Below, in pieces: positions 7,926 through 17,129 of a stretch of DNA of 64,000 bases. A program made the translations under genes and the position numbers. Position 1 is the first letter of the stretch. Each line of letters opens with the position of its first letter. Below the pieces are notes generated by a model that was given only the letters and a program-made list of their open reading frames with translations, did no database searches and had not been told where the DNA came from. Source of the DNA: PFJX01 sp964542455 (GTDB lineage: Bacteria > Pseudomonadota > Gammaproteobacteria > Burkholderiales > Thiobacillaceae); assembly GCA_964542455.1 (NCBI GenBank), contig CAZIUC010000018.1, positions 1 through 64,000 of the forward strand, in the 5' to 3' direction.

Positions 7926-8759
7926 ATGCACGCTTTTCCCATCCCCGTTGTTGCCCTCGGTCCCGGTTCCCAGCAGGAAGATGAGACCCTGGATTACCTG
8001 CCCATGCCCCGCGACATGCATACCTACCGAGCGCCGATCCTGCCGGAACCGGAGGAGGTGAAGGACCGCACCGAAGCGCGCGTCTGGTTGGGCCGCCTGC
8101 TGTTAGCGGTGCGGGACTGGCAAGCCAAGCAGAAGACGGTCAGCCTGGACATGAGCGGCCTGGCCGAAGCCGACCGGCTCCTGATCGATCAGGTGCTGGG
8201 GGAAGGCGAAGTCGGCGTTCAGGTGGTGGGCGAGGGCGGCACCCTGACGATTCAGGAAAGCGTCTTTGCCGGTATCTGGCGGCTGCGTGGGAGGGATAAC
8301 GATGGTTACCCCTATGCCGATCGGGTGGAAGTGGGCGATGTGCCCGCCGCCGTGCGTATTCGTAGTGGGCTTTCCAGCCCGGTGGCATTGCCGCTCCATC
8401 CCGGCGTGGTCAACGCCCAGGCGCTGCTGACGGAAATCGCCGAACAGGTGGCGCGGCCCAGCGCGGACACTCACGTCATCAACCTCTCCCTGCTGCCCTT
8501 CACCCCGGAGGACGGCGCCTGGCTGGACCAGTGCCTGGGCCGGGGACAAGTCACCCTCCTGTCGCGCGGCTACGGCAACTGCCGCATCACCGCCACCGGC
8601 GTTGCCCGGGTCTGGTGGGTGCAGTTCTTCAACTCGCAGGACGCCCTGATCCTCAACACCCTGGAGATAACCGACGTCCCTGAAGTCGCCTGCGCCGCCG
8701 CCGAAGACCTGGCGGACAGTGCCGAGCGTTTGAAGGAAGTCCTGGAATGGATAGGCTGA
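7926..8759 (+). CDS. hoxQ: Hydrogenase small-subunit maturation protein, HyaF/HupH family
   Basis: A 277-aa cytoplasmic maturation factor acting with HoxO on HoxK before export. Recognisable family segments are the N-terminal IPVVALGPGSQ, ETLDYLPMPRDM and, near the C-terminus, TATGVARVWWVQFFNSQDALILNTLEI (quoted only in part elsewhere). It starts 9 bp after hoxO with an aggaaccgcc ribosome site and has normal length. A C-rich repeat follows the stop codon. Confidence 0.92.
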   Translation: MHAFPIPVVALGPGSQQEDETLDYLPMPRDMHTYRAPILPEPEEVKDRTEARVWLGRLLLAVRDWQAKQKTVSLDMSGLAEADRLLIDQVLGEGEVGVQVVGEGGTLTIQESVFAGIWRLRGRDNDGYPYADRVEVGDVPAAVRIRSGLSSPVALPLHPGVVNAQALLTEIAEQVARPSADTHVINLSLLPFTPEDGAWLDQCLGRGQVTLLSRGYGNCRITATGVARVWWVQFFNSQDALILNTLEITDVPEVACAAAEDLADSAERLKEVLEWIG

Positions 8760-8764
8760 TCCAT

Positions 8765-8832
8765 TCCTCCCTTTCCCAAAGGGGGGCTAGAGGGAATTTT
8801 TTCACCTGCCCTATCCCCTTTTGCAAAAGTGG
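8765..8832. repeat. C-rich palindromic element (degenerate copy)
   Basis: CTCCCTTTCCCAAAGGGGGGCTAGAGGG followed by a diverged second palindrome ending gcaaaagtgg. The consensus element has GGGGGATTT at the same place, so this copy is decaying. It lies between hoxQ and hoxR. Confidence 0.7.
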
Positions 8833-8889
8833 ACGACAAATCCGCGCATTCCGGGCCACCATGTTGCAGTGCAAACAAACTTGGCTGCC

Positions 8890-9132
8890 ATGACCACTTT
8901 TGAAGGCTCCTTCCTCGGCGATGCCAGCCGTCTGCCGCCGGACGCCCGGCTGGAATGCAAGATCTGCTGGCACGTCTACGACCCGGCCGAGGGCGACCCG
9001 GTCTGGCAGATCCCGCCCGGCACCGCCTTCTCTGACCTGCCCCCGCACTGGCGCTGCCCGAACTGCGACGGCGCGCGGGAACAGTTCATGGTGCTGGAGC
9101 CTGAATCCCCCCCTTTGGAAAAGGGGGGCTAG
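8890..9132 (+). CDS. hoxR: Hydrogenase rubredoxin-like protein (HoxR/HupI)
   Basis: Small iron protein of about 80 aa with two CxxC knuckles (LECKIC, C23/C26, and CPNCDG, C56/C59) that bind one iron. In aerobic hydrogenase systems HoxR supports assembly or protection of the small-subunit cluster under oxygen. The start at 8890 is preferred over 8821 because family members begin close to the first knuckle. The final residues (about 72-80, ending PPLEKGG) are encoded by the following C-rich repeat, which also supplies the stop. Confidence 0.9.
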   Translation: MTTFEGSFLGDASRLPPDARLECKICWHVYDPAEGDPVWQIPPGTAFSDLPPHWRCPNCDGAREQFMVLEPESPPLEKGG

Positions 9133-9660
9133 GGGGGATTTCTCCCGTGCTCACTATGACCACCGAAGCTAAATCCCCCCCAACCCCCCTTTACAAAGGG
9201 GGGAACAACCCATCGTCGCGCGCCATGCCGCCCACTTGCGCAAAGAGGGCTCGCCGCGCCACCGCGCCACCCACCCCCCTTTCCCAAAGGGGGGGGGCAG
9301 GGGGGATTTCTCCGAGGCTCGCCATGACCACCGAAGCTAAATCCCCCCCAGCCCCCCTTTACAAAGGGGGGAGCAACCCATCGTCGCGCGCCATGCCGCC
9401 CACTTGCGCAAAGAGGGCTCGCCGCGCCNNNNNNNNNNNNNNNNNNNNNNNNNNNNNNNNNNNNNNNNNNNNNNNNNNNNNNNNNNNNNNNNNNNNNNNN
9501 NNNNNNNNNNNNNNNNNNNNNNNNNNNNGGCAGGGGGGATTTCTCCGAGGCTCGCCATGACCACCGAAGCTAAATCCCCCCCAACCCCCCTTTACAAAGG
9601 GGGGAGCAAGCCCGCCATCGCGTTACCCACCCCTCTTTTGCAAAGGGGGGAGCAACCCAG
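9104..9660. repeat. Tandem array of C-rich elements flanking the assembly gap
   Basis: A unit of about 168 bp contains ATGACCACCGAAGCTAAATC, a CCCCCCTTTACAAAGGGGGG palindrome, and CATCGTCGCGCGCCATGCC. It occurs with its ATG at 9156 and 9324, and again, cut short, at 9557. The unit ends in a second palindrome (about 9275-9300). The Ns at 9429-9528 interrupt the second copy, so the true copy number is unknown. The array overlaps the end of hoxR and the apparent start of hoxT. Confidence 0.88.
9429..9528. other. Assembly gap (100 Ns)
   Basis: Exactly 100 undetermined bases lie within a near-identical tandem repeat. A round length at such a place usually means a scaffolding gap of unknown true size caused by unresolved repeats. 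Confidence 0.98.
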
Positions 9661-10159
9661 CCCCGCCACACTGGAAGCGGCCTTCCGCCACATCGCCGCC
9701 ACCCGCATGGCCGGCGTTTCCCTGCTCAACCCGGCGCTGGAGGTGGAAGCCGTGGGCTTCCGGCGCTGGCGCGAGGACTGGGTGGGGGTGCTCATCACCC
9801 CCTGGTTCATGAGTTTGATCTGCCTGCCCGGGCCGGATTCGGCCTTCGAGCCGTTATCGAGCGGCAGCAAGCAGGATGTGGCGCTGCCTTCCGGCGACTA
9901 TGAATTTCTCTCCGCCCACGAAGACGCGCTGGGGCATTACCTCACCAGCTCGCTGTTTTCGCCCCTGTTCGAGTTTCCCGACATGGCGCGGGCGCGAGAG
10001 GTGGCGGAGGCGGTGCTGGTGGAAGTGTTCAAGCCCACTGACGCCACCCCGGCCACCCCGGCCGCGCCGCCTGTGGGGATGGCGGAAAAACTGGAGCAGC
10101 CTATGAGCCGACGCGGCTTCTTCGGCGCGCTGCTGCGCCCGGGAACGCCCGATGCTTAG
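9557..10159 (+). CDS. hoxT: Hydrogenase assembly chaperone, HybE/HupJ family
   Basis: The conserved part begins near 9661 (PATLEAAFRHIAATRM) and continues through VGFRRWREDWVGVLITPWF, ICLPG and the FLSAHEDALGHYLTSSLF region. These are typical of HybE/HoxT, which binds the Tat-targeted small subunit or coordinates subunit assembly before export. The first in-frame ATG downstream of the gap is 9557. Starting there makes residues 1-34 a translation of C-rich repeat (SPPTPLYKGG), so the true start is uncertain; a frame open through the gap cannot be excluded. The C-terminal tail (PATPAAPP, SRRGFFGALL) is low complexity. Confidence 0.82.
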   Translation: MTTEAKSPPTPLYKGGSKPAIALPTPLLQRGEQPSPATLEAAFRHIAATRMAGVSLLNPALEVEAVGFRRWREDWVGVLITPWFMSLICLPGPDSAFEPLSSGSKQDVALPSGDYEFLSAHEDALGHYLTSSLFSPLFEFPDMARAREVAEAVLVEVFKPTDATPATPAAPPVGMAEKLEQPMSRRGFFGALLRPGTPDA

Positions 10160-10222
10160 CGAGCGCGGCCGGGTGTCGCATTACACTTGCGTCCGCTACC
10201 CACCCTCCGAGGAATCGCCGAC

Positions 10223-11275
10223 ATGAGCGGCCAAGTGAAAAAGGGCTATGCCCGCGCCCTGGACATCAAGCACGGCCGCGTCGACATGAGCCACGGCGGC
10301 GGCGGTCGCGCCATGGTGCAACTGATCAGCGAACTGTTCGCCAGGCATCTTTCCAACGAATACCTGGCGCAGGGCAACGACGGCACCTGCCTGCCGCAAG
10401 GCGCCGGGAAACTGGTGGTCTCCACCGACAGTCATGTCGTCTCGCCCCTGTTTTTTCCCGGCGGCGACATCGGCGGCCTCTCGGTGCACGGCACGGTCAA
10501 CGATGTCGCGGTGATGGGCGCCACGCCGCTCTATCTCACCGCCGGCTTCATCCTGGAAGAAGGTTTTCCCCTGGCCGATCTGGCGCGCATCGTCGAATCC
10601 ATGGCCAGAGCGGCTGCTGATGCGGGCGTGAAGCTGGTGGCGGGCGATACCAAGGTGGTGGAGCAGGGCAAGGGTGACGGCGTGTTCATCACCACCACCG
10701 GCATCGGTTTCCTGCCCGAAGGCATCCATCTCTCCGGCGACCTGGCGCGGCCTGGCGACGTGCTGCTGGTCTCCGGCAGCGTCGGCGACCACGGCATGGC
10801 GATCATGAGCAAACGGGAAAACCTCTCCTTCGACGCCCCCATCCTGTCCGACAGCGCCTCCCTGAACGGCCTCACCGCCGCCATGCTGGCCAGCGGCGCC
10901 GCGATCCGCGTGATGCGCGACCCGACCCGTGGCGGCCTCGCCGCGACCATCAACGAGATCGCCCAGCAATCCGGCGTCGGCGTCCACCTGGAAGAAGCCG
11001 CCATCCCGGTGAAGCCGGAAGTCGAAGCCGCCTGCGAACTGCTCGGCCTCGACCCGCTCAACATCGCCAACGAAGGCAAACTCATCGCCATCTGCGCCGC
11101 CGAGGACGCGGAAAAACTCCTCGCCGCCATGCGCGCCCACCCCCTCGGCCGGCAAGCCGCCCTGATCGGCAAGGTAGTGGAAGACCCGAACGGCTTCGTC
11201 CAGATGAAAACCAAATTCGGGGGACGACGGATGGTGGATTGGCTTTCAGGCGAGCAGTTGCCGAGGATTTGTTGA
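10223..11275 (+). CDS. hypE: Hydrogenase maturation protein HypE (carbamoyl dehydratase)
   Basis: With HypF it makes the cyanide ligands: the C-terminal cysteine is carbamoylated by HypF, and HypE dehydrates it with ATP to a thiocyanate. The protein ends exactly PRIC, the required carbamoyl acceptor. Other PurM-like motifs are SHGGGGRAM, FPGGDIGGLSVHGTVNDVAVMG (partly quoted), GDTKVVEQGK and RDPTRGGLA. About 350 aa from the ATG at 10223, which has a gagga site; a longer start at 10187 lacks one. Its TGA overlaps the next ATG. In Cupriavidus hypE follows hypD; here it follows hoxT. Confidence 0.97.
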   Translation: MSGQVKKGYARALDIKHGRVDMSHGGGGRAMVQLISELFARHLSNEYLAQGNDGTCLPQGAGKLVVSTDSHVVSPLFFPGGDIGGLSVHGTVNDVAVMGATPLYLTAGFILEEGFPLADLARIVESMARAAADAGVKLVAGDTKVVEQGKGDGVFITTTGIGFLPEGIHLSGDLARPGDVLLVSGSVGDHGMAIMSKRENLSFDAPILSDSASLNGLTAAMLASGAAIRVMRDPTRGGLAATINEIAQQSGVGVHLEEAAIPVKPEVEAACELLGLDPLNIANEGKLIAICAAEDAEKLLAAMRAHPLGRQAALIGKVVEDPNGFVQMKTKFGGRRMVDWLSGEQLPRIC

Positions 11276-11826
11276 TGGTGTTGGGCTACGTGCAACGTAA
11301 CAAGGATTTCGCCCGCCAACTCCGTGGGCGCATGACAGAGGCAGAGCAACGGCTCTGGTTCCATCTGCGTCGCGACCAGTTTGGCGTCAGGTTCTATCGA
11401 CAAAAACCCCTTGGCCCCTACATCGTGGATTTCCATGCACCCAAGGCCAAGCTGGTGATCGAACTGGACGGCAGTCAGCACTACGATGACCCGACGCTGA
11501 AGGAAAAAGACTCAAGCCGGGACGCCTGGTTGAGCGCTCAAGGACTCAAGGTTTTGCGTTTTGATGACCGTCAGATGCTGACGGAAACGCAGGCTGTGCT
11601 GGAGGTGATTTTTCAGGTGGTGCGTCAATCGACGGGTGGAGAAATCCCCCCCACCCCCCCTTTTGCAAAGGGGGGAGCCAACCCAGCCACGCTGATCGAA
11701 GGACCCCTCCCTGATGCAAAGGGCGGGGCCAACCCACCGCCCTCAATCGGAGGGTCCCCCCCTTTGCAAAAGGGGGGACAGGGGGGATTTAGCGACGTGT
11801 CCGACCGCGACCAACCCCAAATCTAG
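11275..11826 (+). CDS. DUF559 (Vsr-like PD-(D/E)XK) endonuclease-domain protein
   Basis: Residues 1-115 match the DUF559 family: MVLGYVQRNKDFARQLRGRM, TEAEQRLWFHLRR, YIVDFHAPKAKLVIELDG and SQHYDD. These provide the acidic residues of a PD-(D/E)XK-type nuclease fold. The ATG overlaps the hypE stop (TGATG), so it is translationally coupled into the maturation operon, although it has no known hydrogenase role. From about residue 120 the protein is translated C-rich palindromic repeat (PPTPPFAKGG, SPPLQKGGQGG). Biochemical activity is unproven for the family. Position and repeat-derived tail suggest it arrived with the repeats. Confidence 0.82.
   Translation: MVLGYVQRNKDFARQLRGRMTEAEQRLWFHLRRDQFGVRFYRQKPLGPYIVDFHAPKAKLVIELDGSQHYDDPTLKEKDSSRDAWLSAQGLKVLRFDDRQMLTETQAVLEVIFQVVRQSTGGEIPPTPPFAKGGANPATLIEGPLPDAKGGANPPPSIGGSPPLQKGGQGGFSDVSDRDQPQI
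11641..11790. repeat. C-rich palindromic element encoding the tail of the DUF559 protein
   Basis: Full-length copy: GAAATCCCCCCC..CCCCCCTTTTGCAAAGGGGGG, a degenerate middle palindrome, then CCCCCCCTTTGCAAAAGGGGGG and GGGGGGATTT. It is read through in frame by the DUF559 gene. Confidence 0.88.
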
Positions 11827-11828
11827 CC

Positions 11829-13655
11829 ATGCGCATCCTCTTCCTCACCCACGCCTTCAACAGCCTGACTCAGCGCCTCTATGTGGAACTCACGGCGCTG
11901 GGCCATGAAGTCTCCATCGAGTTCGACATCAACGACAGCGTCACCGTCGAGGCGGTGGACTTGTTCCGCCCCCACCTCATCCTGGCGCCCTACCTGCGCC
12001 GGGCGATTCCGGAAGCCATCTGGCGCCGGCATGTCTGCCTGATCGCGCACCCCGGCATCGTCGGCGACCGGGGGCCGTCGGCGCTGGATTGGGCGATTCT
12101 CGATGGCGAATCCGAATGGGGCGTCACCGTGCTCCAGGCGGAAGCGGAAATGGACGCCGGCCCGGTGTGGGCGAGCGCGACCTTCCCGATGCGCGTGGCG
12201 AAGAAGTCCAGCCTGTACCGCAATGAAGTGACCGAAGCGACCGCGCGGGCGGTGCGCGCCGCCCTGGATCGCCTGCCGGACTATCAGGCGGGAATCTGGA
12301 TGCCTGAGCCACAGGCGCGGGGACTGGCGCGGCCGCTGCTGAAACAGGCGGACCGCGCCATCGACTGGTTACGCGACGACACCACTCGGGTGTTGGCCAA
12401 GCTCAACTGCGGCGACGGCTTTCCCGGCGTGCGCGACAGCCTGTTCGGGCAGCCCTGCCACCTCTACAACGCCAGCGCCTATTCAGCTCAAGGTGAACCT
12501 GGCACGTTGCTCGGACGAGTGGGGGAGGGCGTGGTGCGAGCCACCGTCGATGGCGCGGTGTGGATAGGCCACGCGAAGACTGCGGCGGTGGGGATCAAGC
12601 TGCCGGTGGCGGTGGTGTTCACGGAAGTGGCGGGGTTGGATGCGTTGCCAAATCCCCCCCAGCCCCCCTTTGATAAAGGGGGGAGTGACGTTGCTGCCAA
12701 TTCGGGCGCCCCCCCCTTTGGCAAAGTGGAAACCCCTTTGATCGACGGCGACGGGTCTGCTCCCCCCTTTGCAAAAGGGGGGCTGGGGGGGATTTCTACA
12801 ACGCCCGAAATTCGCTACGAAGAATCCGGCGCTGTCGGTTATCTCCATTTCGATTTCTACAACGGCGCCATGAGCACGGCGGCCTGCCAACGCCTGCTCG
12901 CCGCCTATGAATCCGCGCGACAGCGGCCGACCAAGGTCATCGTGCTCATGGGCGGCGAGGACTTTTTCAGCAACGGCCTCGACCTCAACCATATCGAAGC
13001 GGCGGACAGCCCGCCCGAGGAATCCTGGCGCAACATCAACGCCATGGACGATCTCTGCCGCGCCATCCTCACCACGGAAAGCCATCTCACGGTCAGCGCC
13101 CTTTCGGGCAACGCCGGCGCCGGCGGCGCCTTCCTGGCGCTGGCCGCCGACCAGATATGGGCGCGGCGCGGGGTGATCCTGAACCCGCACTACAAGAACA
13201 TGGGCAATCTGTACGGTTCCGAATACTGGAGTTATCTGTTGCCGCGCCGCGTGGGCGCGGAACAAACCGCCGCGATCATGCGCAACCGTCTGCCGCTGGG
13301 CGCCGCCGCCGCGGCAGACATGGGCTTCCTCGATGCGGCTTTCGGCGACGATCTGCCCGGTTTCAGGGCCGAAATCCGAACCCGCGCCGAAGCCCTGGCC
13401 GCCGGCGACGATTTCGGCGAACGCTTGCAAGCCAAACGCCTGCGCCGCGCGCAAGACGAGGCGGCCAAACCGCTGGAGGCTTACCGCGCCGAAGAACTCA
13501 AGCACATGCAGCGCAACTTCTATGGCTTCGACCCCAGCTACCACGTCGCCCGCCATCATTTCGTGCGCAAGACACCGCATTCCTGGACACCCCGGCACCT
13601 GGCGATACATCGGGAGTTGGGGTGGGTGGTGCCGACATCGGATGTGGCAGGATGA
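11829..13655 (+). CDS. hypX: Hydrogenase maturation factor HypX/HoxX (CO ligand synthesis)
   Basis: Provides the active-site CO under oxic conditions from formyl-tetrahydrofolate via formyl-CoA. The N-terminal formyltransferase-like half (1 to about 270) has MRILFLTHAFNSLTQRL, APYLRRAIP and LIAHPGIVGDRGPSALDWA. The C-terminal enoyl-CoA hydratase-like half (from about 330) has GGEDFFSNGLDLNHIE, SGNAGAGGAFLALAAD and NPHYKNMGNLYGSEYW, which contains the catalytic region. Between them, residues about 274-324 are encoded by an inserted C-rich repeat (PPQPPFDKGG, APPFAKGGLGG). That makes it longer than usual, at 608 aa. Its presence fits an O2-tolerant enzyme. Confidence 0.95.
   Translation: MRILFLTHAFNSLTQRLYVELTALGHEVSIEFDINDSVTVEAVDLFRPHLILAPYLRRAIPEAIWRRHVCLIAHPGIVGDRGPSALDWAILDGESEWGVTVLQAEAEMDAGPVWASATFPMRVAKKSSLYRNEVTEATARAVRAALDRLPDYQAGIWMPEPQARGLARPLLKQADRAIDWLRDDTTRVLAKLNCGDGFPGVRDSLFGQPCHLYNASAYSAQGEPGTLLGRVGEGVVRATVDGAVWIGHAKTAAVGIKLPVAVVFTEVAGLDALPNPPQPPFDKGGSDVAANSGAPPFGKVETPLIDGDGSAPPFAKGGLGGISTTPEIRYEESGAVGYLHFDFYNGAMSTAACQRLLAAYESARQRPTKVIVLMGGEDFFSNGLDLNHIEAADSPPEESWRNINAMDDLCRAILTTESHLTVSALSGNAGAGGAFLALAADQIWARRGVILNPHYKNMGNLYGSEYWSYLLPRRVGAEQTAAIMRNRLPLGAAAAADMGFLDAAFGDDLPGFRAEIRTRAEALAAGDDFGERLQAKRLRRAQDEAAKPLEAYRAEELKHMQRNFYGFDPSYHVARHHFVRKTPHSWTPRHLAIHRELGWVVPTSDVAG
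12650..12798. repeat. C-rich palindromic element inside hypX
   Basis: AAATCCCCCCCAGCCCCCCTTTGATAAAGGGG (given only in outline), a degenerate middle unit and a closing CCCCCCTTTGCAAAAGGGGGG with GGGGGGATTTCTAC. It keeps the hypX frame open and sits exactly between the two enzyme domains. Confidence 0.88.
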
Positions 13656-13668
13656 GCTTGCGTTGGCG

Positions 13669-13768
13669 AAATCCCCCCCGGCCCCCCTTTGGAAAAGGGG
13701 GGGGCAAACCTGCCCACGCCGGCCGAAGGGCCCCCCACTTTTTTAAAGGGGGGGCAGGGATGATTTCT
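13669..13768. repeat. C-rich palindromic element between hypX and hoxA
   Basis: GAAATCCCCCCCGGCCCCCC with CCTTTGGAAAAGGGGGG, then a second palindrome around 13730-13757 and GATTTCTGAG. It fills most of the 148-bp gap. Confidence 0.85.
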
Positions 13769-13803
13769 GAGACCTCCGCCTTGGCCCCCACCCAGGCAAC
13801 CCC

Positions 13804-15246
<1,443 letters not shown>

Positions 15247-15369
15247 GCAGGTTATGGCTGACCATCCTGTAATCCTTGCCCAGGTTTTGCGGGAAGTGAG
15301 ACGTTCCTGCCGCGTTATCATTGAACAGCTTTTTTCGTCGCTGCCGAGGGCCACTATGGAGTTTGCCAA

Positions 15370-16533
15370 ATGATGATCAGTCGTCTGCGCCTTAAGAATT
15401 GGCGCAACTTCAAAAAAGTGGATGTTTCTCTGCGTGAGCGCGTCTATGTGATTGGTCCCAATGCTTCCGGGAAATCTAATCTACTTGATGTGTTGCGGTT
15501 TTTGCGCGATGTAGCCAAACCCGAAGGAGGTGGCCTTCAGAAGGCGGTGAAGGACCGGGGAGGGATTACCAAAATACGTTGTCTGCTGGCGAGAAGCGAC
15601 CCAGAGGTATCCATCGAAATGGATATTTCCGAGCGTGCCGATGAACCCCCACTCTGGCGTTACACCCTGGCTTTTCGAAGTGAGGGCAAGGGTCAGCAGC
15701 GCCTGCTGGTGAGCAAAGAACGGGTTGAGAACTTACGGGATGGGAAAGTATTGCTTGATCGTCCAGACCGCAATGATCAGAACGATGTTGACCGACTTAC
15801 CCAAACGCATTTGGAACAGATCAATACCAATCGAGATTTCCGCGATGTGGCGGACTTTCTTGCGTCCATTACTTATCTGCACCTAGTGCCACAGCTACTT
15901 AAACACGCTGATCAGTTAGGTGGGTATCGTATGGAGGATGACCCATTCGGACAGGCTTTCCTGGAGCGGATTGCGAAAACACCCGAGAAGACAAGTCACG
16001 CCAGGCTGGCAAAAATTGAAGAAGTATTGAGAGTTTGTGTTCCGAATATGCGTAGCCTTCGCTTTGTACGCGACAAGGTTACCGGCACTCCTCATCTTGA
16101 AGCCCTCTATGAACACTGGCGGCCAGACGCAGGCTGGCAGCGCGAGGATCAGTTTTCTGACGGAACCCTACGACTGTTGGGGATTATGTGGAGCCTGCTC
16201 GAAGGCAATTCACTGCTGCTGCTGGAAGAGCCGGAGTTGTCCCTGAATGAAGATATCGTCCGGCAGATACATCCACTGATCTGGCGCATGCAAAGGCAAG
16301 CAAAATACCGGCGCCAAGTGTTTATTACCACGCATAGCGAGGCATTGCTTCAGGAAAAGGCGATAGACCCGCGTGAAGTTATCCGGTTGGAAATGACGCG
16401 GGATGGTACGCGCGCGGTCGAATCCAGTGATGAAGACAAGGCATTGATTGCCGCGGGTTATTCGATAGCCGAGACCATGCTGCCAAAAGTGAAACCAGCC
16501 CAGGTAAACCAACTTTCACTATTTCGGCCATGA
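15370..16533 (+). CDS. AAA/SMC-like ATPase (AAA_21 type) of a two-gene module
   Basis: A 387-aa P-loop ATPase of the ABC/SMC-like AAA_21 type. It starts with ISRLRLKNWRNFKKVDVSL and Walker A GPNASGKSN (about 30-38). A signature-like segment FSDGTLRLLG, Walker B LLLLEEPELSL and the H-loop ITTHSEALL follow. The base composition is visibly less GC-rich than the flanking hox genes and codon use differs, suggesting lateral acquisition. The stop overlaps the next gene (ATGA at 16530-16533). ATPases of this type paired with TOPRIM-like proteins are common in anti-phage modules, but no substrate can be read from the sequence. Confidence 0.88.
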   Translation: MMISRLRLKNWRNFKKVDVSLRERVYVIGPNASGKSNLLDVLRFLRDVAKPEGGGLQKAVKDRGGITKIRCLLARSDPEVSIEMDISERADEPPLWRYTLAFRSEGKGQQRLLVSKERVENLRDGKVLLDRPDRNDQNDVDRLTQTHLEQINTNRDFRDVADFLASITYLHLVPQLLKHADQLGGYRMEDDPFGQAFLERIAKTPEKTSHARLAKIEEVLRVCVPNMRSLRFVRDKVTGTPHLEALYEHWRPDAGWQREDQFSDGTLRLLGIMWSLLEGNSLLLLEEPELSLNEDIVRQIHPLIWRMQRQAKYRRQVFITTHSEALLQEKAIDPREVIRLEMTRDGTRAVESSDEDKALIAAGYSIAETMLPKVKPAQVNQLSLFRP

Positions 16534-17129
16534 CTGTTCAGCCTTTGCTGGTGGCGGCGGAAGATGACCTCAGTTGCGCCGTATTGCGAAAACTGGTGGC
16601 CGCATCGGGGCGTTTTGTCGTTTCCAGAGAAATTAACACCCACGGTAATGACCGGCTCCAAAAAAGTATTAGCAAATACAAATCTGCCAGTCATGTTCTG
16701 CCTCACATCGTATTGACCGATCTGGATATGTATCCATGTCCACCGGCTTTGATCGAAGGTTGGGGTGCGACCAGGCTTCCATCGCGGCTCATGTTTCGCA
16801 TTGCCGTGCGGGAAGTGGAAGCATGGTTGTTGGCCGACAGGCACGGGATTGCAGATTTTCTTCAGGTCGCGCTCAACAAAGTCCCGCAGGTACCGGAAGC
16901 TGAGATTGATCCGAAACGCGCATTATTGAACCTGGCACGAAAAAGCCGTAGTCGGCGCCTGGCACGAGAATTGGTGCCTGAGAATGGTTCGGCTGCCAGG
17001 ATTGGGCCGCTATACAACGCAAGGCTGAGCGAATTCGTGAATGAGTCGTGGAACATTGAGCGAGCGTGTGAGCTTGCTCCTAGCCTGGCACGGGCAGTAA
17101 CCAGGCTCTCCACCTTCATGAATGAGTGA
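16530..17129 (+). CDS. TOPRIM-like/uncharacterised partner of the AAA ATPase
   Basis: A 199-aa protein translationally coupled to the upstream ATPase. It begins with a beta-strand/acidic segment (LLVAAEDDLSCAVL). It has HIVLTDLDMYPCPP with a DxD pair and FRIAVREVEAWLLAD with conserved-looking acidic residues, in the order expected of a TOPRIM-type nuclease or nucleotidyl hydrolase. The C-terminal half is basic (ARKSRSRRLARELV). Its Pfam family could not be assigned; DUF4276-like or RloB-like are possibilities. Its stop overlaps the hoxB start, so the module is inserted without leaving a gap. Confidence 0.72.
   Translation: MTVQPLLVAAEDDLSCAVLRKLVAASGRFVVSREINTHGNDRLQKSISKYKSASHVLPHIVLTDLDMYPCPPALIEGWGATRLPSRLMFRIAVREVEAWLLADRHGIADFLQVALNKVPQVPEAEIDPKRALLNLARKSRSRRLARELVPENGSAARIGPLYNARLSEFVNESWNIERACELAPSLARAVTRLSTFMNE

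Noticed and set aside
9104..9660. Possible CRISPR array because of regularly repeated units
   Set aside because: Units are about 168 bp, contain palindromes, and are not separated by unique spacers of constant length.
15254..15373. 39-codon frame between hoxA and the ATPase, overlapping the ATPase start
   Set aside because: Possible leader peptide, but it is short, has no strong ribosome site and no recognisable family; probably the insertion boundary.
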